From Acidobacteriia bacterium UBA6623 (GTDB taxonomy: Bacteria > Acidobacteriota > Terriglobia > Bryobacterales > UBA6623), in the NCBI GenBank assembly GCA_002433055.1, contig DJHJ01000022.1:1-9532 (forward strand): 9,532 nt of DNA, in the 5' to 3' direction. The position numbers and the translations under genes were made by a program. This document shows positions 4,662 to 9,532 of the stretch, in pieces (positions within the stretch are counted from its first letter, which is position 1; every line of letters starts with the position of its first letter). Below the pieces are notes generated by a model. The model was given only the letters and a program-made list of their open reading frames with translations, was not told the DNA's origin and ran no database searches.

Positions 4662-6026
4662 ATGGCAAATGTACCCTTAACAGCCGTCAAGGTTGAAAAC
4701 GCTTCGGCGATTGGCAAGGTCTATTACCTTTCTGATACCGGCGGCTTACGCTTGAAGGTAGATAAAGCGGGTCGTAAGTATTGGGACTTTCGTTTTATGT
4801 GGGGTGAAGGCAATCAACGTAAGCAAGCCAGTCACCGTATCGGTGCTTATCCTCAACTGTCTCTGAAGGAAGCAAGAGACAAACGCAACGAGGTGATCGA
4901 GGGTATCCAAGAAGGTGTGGACCCCCGACTTGAGAAGAAGATTAAGCGTCTTGAAAAAAGAACTGACGAAGCACGTGCGGCTTTAAGACTTAATGGTGTC
5001 ACTACATTCAGGGATGTTGCAGAGCAGTGGATTACCAGCCGATCTGATCCCAATCAAACTAAACAGCCGTGGGATAAAAAGACTTTAGATAATACAGAAG
5101 GGCGTTTTGCAAATCATGTTTATGATGACATTGGAAACTTGCCCATCGAAGAAGTTACCTCTCAGATGATTCTTATAGTTCTCAAGAAATTAAATGATGC
5201 GGGTAAAACCTATTCTCGGAATAAAGCACAGGAGCAAATCAGTAATATTTATAGATACGCAAAAACTTGGGGTTTATGTCAGGAGAATCCTGCCGACATT
5301 GATATGCCTTCTGTCTTTGAGCCACACCAAGAAGAACATTTCGTAGCGTTACCGTGGGAGCAGATTCACGATCTTTGGTATGACATCGACCATTGGGAAG
5401 GCGCTGAACAGGAGCGTCAACGTGGAACTGTTGGGTTGAACCCGACCACCCGTATCTTGATTAAGTTGAGCATCTTGACGTTGGCTCGTCCTGGCGAGAT
5501 CCGTAAGGCTGAATGGTCTGAGTTTAATTTCAAGGAACGCCTGTGGACTGTTCCTAACAGTCGCATGAAGTTTCGCCGCAAGAATCGAGGTAATCACTTT
5601 GTACCGCTGTCAGAGCAAGCGATTCTAATTCTAAAAGAATTGAAGAAAATTACCGGTCACTGTAAACATCTATTCCCACAGATTCGCGGTAAGGGAAATG
5701 TATTCAATGATGCAGGAGTTCTTAGTGAGAACACAGCTAGGTCCGCATGTCATCGTATGGGATATAAGATTCATGCTCACGGTTTTCGTCACATGGCCTC
5801 AACCTTCCTGAATGAACAGTACAAATTAGATAAGAAAGGTAAACCAGATGAACGAATGTTTGATAAAGATTGGGTCGAGTATGCGTTATCCCATATTGAT
5901 AAGGACAAGACACGAGGCACCTATAACAACGCGAAGTATTTAGAACCTCGCGCTAATATGCTTCAGTTTTACGCTGACCAGATTGCACCACTTCCCCAAG
6001 CGCCACGTTTGAAGCTCGTCGGCTAG
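4662..6026 (+). CDS. int: P4-type tyrosine integrase (site-specific recombinase)
   Basis: The 454-residue enzyme inserts and excises phage DNA at attP/attB through a 3'-phosphotyrosine intermediate. The N-terminal DUF4102 arm-binding domain (about 3-88) includes YYLSDTGGLRLKV and IGAYPQLSLKEAR. A core-binding domain follows (about 112-205), then the catalytic domain with R276 (LARPGEIR), K303 (RMKF), H373-G-F-R376, H411 (ALSH) and the nucleophile, most likely Y421 (RGTYNNAKY). All catalytic residues are present and length is normal for the family, so the enzyme looks active. AGGAGA (4651-4656) precedes the ATG by five bases. The 3' end overlaps the convergent AlpA gene by 74 bp. Gene lies beside the tRNA-like att core and its repeats. 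Confidence 0.96.
   Translation: MANVPLTAVKVENASAIGKVYYLSDTGGLRLKVDKAGRKYWDFRFMWGEGNQRKQASHRIGAYPQLSLKEARDKRNEVIEGIQEGVDPRLEKKIKRLEKRTDEARAALRLNGVTTFRDVAEQWITSRSDPNQTKQPWDKKTLDNTEGRFANHVYDDIGNLPIEEVTSQMILIVLKKLNDAGKTYSRNKAQEQISNIYRYAKTWGLCQENPADIDMPSVFEPHQEEHFVALPWEQIHDLWYDIDHWEGAEQERQRGTVGLNPTTRILIKLSILTLARPGEIRKAEWSEFNFKERLWTVPNSRMKFRRKNRGNHFVPLSEQAILILKELKKITGHCKHLFPQIRGKGNVFNDAGVLSENTARSACHRMGYKIHAHGFRHMASTFLNEQYKLDKKGKPDERMFDKDWVEYALSHIDKDKTRGTYNNAKYLEPRANMLQFYADQIAPLPQAPRLKLVG
4667..4680 (-). repeat. Inverted AGGGTACA copy inside the integrase start
   Basis: AAATGTACCCTTAA, codons 2-7 of the integrase, is the reverse complement of TTAAGGGTACATTT, the arm-repeat unit. A fifth copy in opposite orientation over the first codons would put a binding site on the gene's own start. 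It could be chance, given that the codons also encode the family-typical start, but the 8-base core GGGTACAT is intact. Confidence 0.5.
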
Positions 6027-6198
6027 TTTTCTTAATCCAATCCTGAATATCATCCGACCGCCAAACCGTTATCGACGGTTTGGTAAGTCGGGTGGGTTCG
6101 GGGAATTCTTTATTTTGAATTAGTCGCCAGATGGTGCTCTTGCCTATGCCCGTCATGTGACTGACATCCGGTAGCCGTAACAGTCGAATTTCAGTCAT
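5953..6198 (-). CDS. AlpA-family helix-turn-helix protein, likely excisionase/regulator
   Basis: The 81-residue product has the AlpA/MerR-like fold: RLPDVSHMTGIGKSTIWRLI (8-27) is the helix-turn-helix, followed by a wing (EFPEPTRL, then VWRSDDIQDWI at 45-55). AlpA-type proteins act as transcription activators of integrase genes or as recombination directionality factors. Its location, convergent with the integrase and at the end of the leftward operon, fits control of integration versus excision. The ATG overlaps the stop of the upstream gene by eight bases, implying coupled translation. The C-terminal tail, about 24 residues and the stop codon, is encoded antisense to the end of the integrase. 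Family call firm, direction of effect unknown. Confidence 0.9.
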   Translation of the reverse strand: MTEIRLLRLPDVSHMTGIGKSTIWRLIQNKEFPEPTRLTKPSITVWRSDDIQDWIKKTSRRASNVALGEVVQSGQRKTEAY

Positions 6199-6526
6199 CC
6201 TTTACCACTCGATACAGCCAGAAACCATCCTTAACTCGGCGTGATTCTGTTGTGAAAGACGGAGCGAAGCGATCTTTCCTGATGTCACGCAACCGGGCAG
6301 ACACGCTGGTTTCGGGTGCGCCTAGCTTTTCTGAAATCTCTCGAAGACTGCGCCACTCACCATCACGCATAAGATTAAAGACATCGTGGAGCTGTGAACT
6401 CAGACGGTTTTTATCGAGGGTAGGGTTATACGTCTTACCGTCGAAGTAATCAGCCATGTTGTAAAGGGTGTCATGCCTGTGGTCGTGATAGAACTGCTTT
6501 GTTTTGCTCATAGTTGTTTTATTCAT
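6191..6526 (-). CDS. Phage winged-helix DNA-binding protein
   Basis: I chose the ATG at 6526 because GAGGTG lies just before it; an in-frame ATG at 6553 would extend it by nine residues into the nuclease gene. The 111-residue product has an N-terminal basic/His-rich segment (about 6-18) and a C-terminal winged-helix region: QLHDVFNLMRDGEWRSLREI, then SEKLGAPETSVSARLRDIRK as the likely recognition helix, then a wing ending FWLYRVV. This pattern (LHDV, DG-WR-L-EI, SVSARLRDLRK, WEYRL) recurs in phage early genes and is annotated only as helix-turn-helix. The gene lies between the nuclease and AlpA genes and probably regulates transcription or replication. Confidence 0.82.
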   Translation of the reverse strand: MNKTTMSKTKQFYHDHRHDTLYNMADYFDGKTYNPTLDKNRLSSQLHDVFNLMRDGEWRSLREISEKLGAPETSVSARLRDIRKDRFAPSFTTESRRVKDGFWLYRVVKDD

Positions 6527-6533
6527 AGTCACC

Positions 6534-7706
6534 TCAAAATGGTATTTCGTCATCGAAGGGAATGCCGTCGTCTTTAGCTTTCTCTACCGATTCGATGTGT
6601 GCTGTTTGGAAAGAAGCCATCGCCTGTAAAACCTTTTCTTCAGACTCCAAGAATCCTTCATCAATGTGTTGGAGATCCTTCGAGGCAAAGCGCATGGGAT
6701 CGCTCGACCAATCGTTTTTGTTTGCGTTGACAAAGACCTTCTGCTTATCGGTGCAATAGACGATCTGGTTGTTTGTCTTATCCACCTTCACCGCTTCAGC
6801 GAATGGAATAAGGTCGGGGATATAGAGGTGTTCTGAGCAACCCTGTTCCTGCTTGTCTCGGCCCCTCAGATCGCTGTGGAAGCCGCACTTCCATGCGCCG
6901 GGCCAAGCGGGTTCGCCTGGAACTCCCGTGCTTTCTTCGAGAACAGGGGAGCTGTGGAGACAGGTACGGCAGTTCATTTGAGCAACCTTTGTACCGTGAC
7001 AAGTCTCTTTGAAATTGCACCAGCGGCACTGGTAATAGTCAGGCTTGTCTGAGATGCGCGGCGGTGCTTCTTCTGATTCGAGGATACGCAACGCCTTCTC
7101 TTTGAAATGCTCGAAGTCTTGGGAGTTGAAGTTGGTGCGGCAACTCATAATGTCTCGACCGCCTGGGGTGGCAACCGTCATGAAGTGGCGTTTCATGGTG
7201 CTGTATCCCATATAGAGCTGTGCCTGTGCGTAGTAGGTCGCGTTCCATTGTTCGAGTGCGCCTTTCTCACCATGCTCATCGATGAGTTTCCGAAAGCGCC
7301 TAAAGGATTTCTCTTGGACTTGTTTGTGTTCCCAGACATGCCACGTCTTAGGCGCACTACGGATGCCAAGCACTGCGCCATCCATGTGACCGGAGAAGTG
7401 ACCGGCATAGTCCGAATATCCGATCTGTTCTCCACTGTGTTCGCGTGTCTGAAGCTCTTTTACGACGGGTCTCAGTCTCTTAGCCATCAGATCTTCACCA
7501 GAATGGCCGTCCTCGAAGCGTCTGAGCGTTGCCGCGTCGAATATTTCAGGTAATACCCAGCGCCAGCGATACCACAGTTGCCGTTCACAATCGCCACCCA
7601 AGGCGCTCATGCCAAGATAGGGTCGAGTGCTTGGTGGATTGGCATTGATGATGCTTTGGTCTAAAGCATCGAGGGTGGGATCACGAGGCGAGGGTAGTTG
7701 AACCAT
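6534..7706 (-). CDS. Cas4-like PD-(D/E)XK nuclease with Fe-S type cysteines and an SSB-like C-terminal tip
   Basis: The 390-residue product shows the Cas4/RecB nuclease layout: C40 in GGDCERQLWY, then H68/E71, D109 in GHMDG, E126-H-K128 as the active-site strand, Q161-A-Q-L-Y165, and C227-x2-C230-x5-C236. C40 with the last three cysteines can bind a [4Fe-4S] cluster, as in Cas4 and AddB. Beyond it is a further ribbon-like set, C246-x2-C249, C274 and C290, likely a zinc site. The enzyme probably resects DNA ends for the annealing proteins of the same operon. The last residues, DDGIPFDDEIPF, copy the SSB C-terminal tip twice. GAGGA seven bases before the ATG is the binding site. It follows a 102-base gap with a 12-bp inverted repeat. 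Confidence 0.88.
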   Translation of the reverse strand: MVQLPSPRDPTLDALDQSIINANPPSTRPYLGMSALGGDCERQLWYRWRWVLPEIFDAATLRRFEDGHSGEDLMAKRLRPVVKELQTREHSGEQIGYSDYAGHFSGHMDGAVLGIRSAPKTWHVWEHKQVQEKSFRRFRKLIDEHGEKGALEQWNATYYAQAQLYMGYSTMKRHFMTVATPGGRDIMSCRTNFNSQDFEHFKEKALRILESEEAPPRISDKPDYYQCRWCNFKETCHGTKVAQMNCRTCLHSSPVLEESTGVPGEPAWPGAWKCGFHSDLRGRDKQEQGCSEHLYIPDLIPFAEAVKVDKTNNQIVYCTDKQKVFVNANKNDWSSDPMRFASKDLQHIDEGFLESEEKVLQAMASFQTAHIESVEKAKDDGIPFDDEIPF

Positions 7707-7724
7707 AGTTAATCCTCAAAGTGA

Positions 7725-7804
7725 TCTGCTACCCCGACCCCATGTCGCCACAACAAGGTTATTGACCATAGCAACCGGCCTGTGAATTTTGCCGGGGTAG
7801 CAGA
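7725..7804 (-). repeat. Perfect 12-bp inverted repeat enclosing 56 bases, possible RNA element
   Basis: TCTGCTACCCCG (7725-7736) and CGGGGTAGCAGA (7793-7804) are exact reverse complements. They fill the only sizeable gap of the leftward operon, starting four bases after the stop of the 86-residue gene and ending 18 bases before the nuclease start. In the leftward transcript the arms would form a G+C-rich stem with an inner region that can pair further (GTTGC with GCGAC, GGT with ACC). No U-run follows, so it is not an ordinary terminator. It could control nuclease expression, be processed, or be a small inserted element. Confidence 0.6.
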
Positions 7805-7808
7805 ATCG

Positions 7809-8069
7809 TTATCTTGGTGTCATGTCCTGTGTTTCTTGAATCTCTTGGCAGAAGGCTTGATGAGCGAAACCCTGAAGGTCTTGACAATAGCCTTCAAGAG
7901 TTTCGAGTGAACACGACAGACCAGCAGCGAGATCGCTGTGGTAGTCGCACTGTGGCCCCTCATCAATAGCTTTTTGAACATGACTCAACAAACTCTTTAA
8001 CTCAGTCTTGATATCTTTCAGAGTGGCGTCTGGATCATCACCAGAACCTGTGAGGTGTCGTAAATACAT
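7809..8069 (-). CDS. Hypothetical 86-residue protein with four cysteines
   Basis: The start overlaps the stop of the small upstream membrane peptide (TAATG). The product is helical and acidic with no membrane segment. Residues 15-37 form an amphipathic helix and four cysteines are spaced C41, C53, C62, C74, without a C-x2-C pair, so a metal site is uncertain. I recognise no family. Its position between the DUF669 protein and the nuclease makes an accessory role in recombination or regulation plausible only by context. Confidence 0.68.
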   Translation of the reverse strand: MYLRHLTGSGDDPDATLKDIKTELKSLLSHVQKAIDEGPQCDYHSDLAAGLSCSLETLEGYCQDLQGFAHQAFCQEIQETQDMTPR

Positions 8070-8158
8070 TACTCAAAGAAATCGCAGATAAATGCGCCTA
8101 TCGTGAACACCGCAAGGAAAGGCACGATGATTACTAATAAATAAAGTAGACCGTCCAT
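8069..8158 (-). CDS. 29-residue single-span membrane peptide
   Basis: A short gene that begins four bases after the DUF669 stop and ends in a TAATG overlap with the next gene, leaving no gap. The product, starting MDGLLYLLVIIVPF and ending CDFFE, is almost wholly one membrane segment (about 4-24) with acidic ends. A GGGAG stretch lies about ten bases before the ATG. The tight fit and clean hydrophobic pattern support a real gene; function unknown, perhaps a membrane-acting early peptide. Confidence 0.58.
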   Translation of the reverse strand: MDGLLYLLVIIVPFLAVFTIGAFICDFFE

Positions 8159-8162
8159 GATG

Positions 8163-8585
8163 TTAAGACTCCCAAGGGTTCTTGCTCTTAACCGCACCAT
8201 TGCCAGACCTAATACCGAACGCGGGGGCTTCCTGCGCTCGGTACGCTTTGATACGGTTGTATTCGCCATCGGGTACGAGCTTGACATCGAGGACGCGACC
8301 GTGGAGTTCATCGCTGTCGCCAATGTTTGCAAGACCCACCGCTCTGCCGAGCCGTTCAAGTTCCTGTTTGGCGATCTCTCTCGGCTGTTCGTTGGAATGC
8401 CAGAGGTTGTACCAATTAGGGATCGTGCGGCCCGTGTCGAGCATGAAGTTAATTCGGAGTGCTTTGTCTCCGGCTTGGGTGGTGACTTCTTCAGTGCTGT
8501 CAACTGAAGCGGGATACCAGCCTTCAGGTAACGGCGTAAAGTTACCAGTTTCTTGTTCAGGTATGTCAATGTTGAGATCAACCAT
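8163..8585 (-). CDS. DUF669 family phage protein, probable single-strand DNA binding/recombination partner
   Basis: The 140-residue product fits DUF669: N-terminal PLPEGWYPA, a strand-rich region (ALRINFMLDTGRTIPNWYNL), a helix in which NEQPREIAKQELERLGRAVG is the family hallmark, then ELHGRVLDVKLV. DUF669 proteins are common in phage recombination cassettes beside Sak4/Erf-like ATPases and are regarded as single-strand DNA binding proteins. Here it directly follows such an ATPase gene. AGGAGA ending five bases before the ATG spans the upstream stop codon. Its C-terminus (NPWES) lacks the acidic SSB tip, which is found instead on the nuclease of this operon. Confidence 0.87.
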   Translation of the reverse strand: MVDLNIDIPEQETGNFTPLPEGWYPASVDSTEEVTTQAGDKALRINFMLDTGRTIPNWYNLWHSNEQPREIAKQELERLGRAVGLANIGDSDELHGRVLDVKLVPDGEYNRIKAYRAQEAPAFGIRSGNGAVKSKNPWES

Positions 8586-8593
8586 TTAGTCTC

Positions 8594-9349
8594 CTATGCG
8601 GCTTTCGCGGCGGCTGGGGATTTACGAGGAGCGCCGAGAATCTTTTGCTTCAGCGCACTAAGGTCAGGCTTCTCGAACAAATCGAGTAACCCGCTTCTGT
8701 CTTTTGCTTCGTACTGGTCATCACGGTTGGTTTGTAACCAACGGGTGATTTCGCCTTCCTGTGTTTTCTCAACACGCAGAGCAAGGACGAGATCAAACAT
8801 GTAAGGCAGTTGTTGTGCCAGCTTTGCGCCTGGCATCATCGGTTGGTACAGCATCTTGCCAGCGGCCTCATCACGCACTCGATCCTGTTTCGCTGTCATC
8901 ACAACGTCGTAACCGGACAGGTCGCGGAAGGCTTTGATGATGCTGGTCATCTTTGTGATCAATTCACCATAGGCGCGACGGGCATCCGCTGTCGCTTCTA
9001 GTTCATGAGCAAGGCACTTCTCAGCAACCTCGGTGATACTGTCGATGTAGATCCACTGGAATTCTTTATTCGCTTTCAGGTACTGATAGATCTCAGTTAA
9101 GTCTTCGATGCTGTTAATGGTGTAGACCATCAAATCTTTTGGCGCATCACGCAGAGGAAGAATCCCCGCTTCAGCATCAATCACGACGGTAGGTTCTCCG
9201 GTCGTCTTAGCCAGATGTGTTTTCCCTGAGCCGGATGGTGCATGAATCATAGTTTTCAGACCGTGTTGCTCCGATTGTTTGCGGGGATTAACAAAAGCAA
9301 TCTCTATTTCTTTTGCCAGTACGTTTTTATTGGGGCTTTCTTTTGCCAT
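8594..9349 (-). CDS. Sak4-like RecA-fold ATPase (AAA_24 phage nucleotide-binding protein)
   Basis: The 251-residue protein has Walker A at 37-44 (APSGSGKT), an acidic DAEAG at 58-62, Walker B at 99-104 (WIYIDS) and a polar MTAKQDR strand (151-157), in the order of phage Sak4/AAA_24 proteins. These are RecA-core proteins that promote single-strand annealing in phage recombination, usually with a partner SSB. The DUF669 gene next downstream and the nuclease further on complete such a system. Length is usual; the C-terminus (SPAAAKAA) is flexible. GAGGTG lies about eight bases before the ATG. Transcription comes from the right, past an intrinsic terminator at 9404-9438, or from a promoter in the short gap, which I cannot locate. 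Confidence 0.88.
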   Translation of the reverse strand: MAKESPNKNVLAKEIEIAFVNPRKQSEQHGLKTMIHAPSGSGKTHLAKTTGEPTVVIDAEAGILPLRDAPKDLMVYTINSIEDLTEIYQYLKANKEFQWIYIDSITEVAEKCLAHELEATADARRAYGELITKMTSIIKAFRDLSGYDVVMTAKQDRVRDEAAGKMLYQPMMPGAKLAQQLPYMFDLVLALRVEKTQEGEITRWLQTNRDDQYEAKDRSGLLDLFEKPDLSALKQKILGAPRKSPAAAKAA

Positions 9350-9381
9350 GCAGTGTCACCTCTCTGGTTTGTGGCGTTGGT

Positions 9382-9402
9382 TCCGAAAAAATAAATTTCG
9401 GA
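9382..9402. repeat. 7-bp inverted repeat upstream of the ATPase gene
   Basis: TCCGAAA (9382-9388) and TTTCGGA (9396-9402) are exact reverse complements around AAATAAA. The repeat sits between the terminator tail and the ATPase ribosome binding site, where an operator or promoter-linked site for the leftward operon would be expected. It could instead be a second weak hairpin of the read-through transcript. Confidence 0.5.
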
Positions 9403-9403
9403 C

Positions 9404-9438
9404 AAAAAAAATCCACCCAGAAGAGTTGCTTCCGGGTG
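9404..9438 (-). terminator. Rho-independent terminator for leftward transcription
   Basis: Read on the minus strand, CACCCGGAAG, a five-base loop (CAACT) and CTTCTGGGTG form a 10-bp stem with one G-U pair (9414-9438). After two bases come eight T residues (9411-9404). This is a classic intrinsic terminator. It should end the transcript of the gene cut off by the right window edge and separate it from, or attenuate, the ATPase operon. Confidence 0.88.
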
Positions 9439-9455
9439 AATTAGATTTGGTGTGG

Positions 9456-9532
9456 TTATTCGTCAAGTCGCCTCGACTCGAATGCTTTTTTCATTCGATC
9501 TCGCATGTGTGTCTGTTCTTCCAACAAGGATG
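9456..9532 (-). CDS. C-terminal end of an unknown gene cut by the window edge
   Basis: On the minus strand an open frame enters from the right edge and ends at TAA 17 bases before the terminator stem. The 24 visible residues, ending RRLDE, are charged and helical (LLEEQTHMRDRMKKAFESR). A second frame also stays open up to a stop nearby, so the choice rests on composition and is not secure. No family can be named. Confidence 0.45.
   Translation of the reverse strand, partial: SLLEEQTHMRDRMKKAFESRRLDE

Noticed and set aside
7107..7553. Long + strand open frame (148 residues)
   Set aside because: It is antisense to the Cas4-like nuclease, whose catalytic motifs establish the coding strand.
8182..8589. 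Long + strand and alternate minus frames over the DUF669 gene
   Set aside because: Shadows of the DUF669 gene; only the last 29 codons of the alternate minus frame form a separate credible gene.

Overview
The window looks like part of a temperate double-stranded DNA phage of a proteobacterium, probably aquatic, in the middle of its genome. The clues are a P4-type tyrosine integrase, an AlpA-like regulator, a phage recombination module (Sak4-like ATPase, DUF669 protein, Cas4-like nuclease), tightly overlapping genes, and small membrane or secreted proteins typical of the late end of podovirus-like genomes. The host assignment rests on family resemblance and moderate G+C content only, and no host gene is visible.

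Region 1 (1-4436, + strand) is a late-type cluster with almost no gaps, and neighbours often share an ATGA or TGATG. It opens with the C-terminal part of a large helical protein, probably an internal virion or ejection protein. Next come a secreted two-cysteine protein, a holin-like coiled-coil/membrane protein, two tandem related membrane proteins, a DUF6356 protein, an IscA/HesB-type Fe-S carrier, a 42-residue membrane protein, an overlapping lipoprotein, a small phage protein of a recurring WHD type, an unknown 83-residue protein and a PD-(D/E)XK endonuclease-like protein.

Region 2 (4437-4661) is the recombination site. It holds what looks like the 3' end of a tRNA gene ending in CCA but lacking the 5' side of its T-stem, as expected of attP. 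Pairs of AGGGTACAAT-type repeats lie on both sides and a further inverted copy lies inside the first codons of the integrase. Phage genes lie on both sides of the site, so the DNA appears to be the unintegrated (virion or circular) form.

Region 3 (4662-6198) holds the integrase (+) and a convergent AlpA-family gene (-) whose 3' ends overlap by 74 bp.

Region 4 (6191-9532, - strand) is an early recombination/regulation operon. In transcription order it contains a gene tail cut by the window, a strong intrinsic terminator, the Sak4-like ATPase, the DUF669 protein, a 29-residue membrane peptide, an 86-residue unknown, an intergenic 12-bp inverted repeat, a Cas4-like nuclease ending in an SSB-type DDEIPF tip, a winged-helix protein and the AlpA protein. 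Together these could resect, coat and anneal DNA ends and control integration or excision.

The least expected observations are the SSB-like C-terminal tip on the nuclease, the structured inverted repeat in front of its gene, the repeat-flanked attP, and the pairing of an Fe-S carrier with a likely Fe-S nuclease in one phage.
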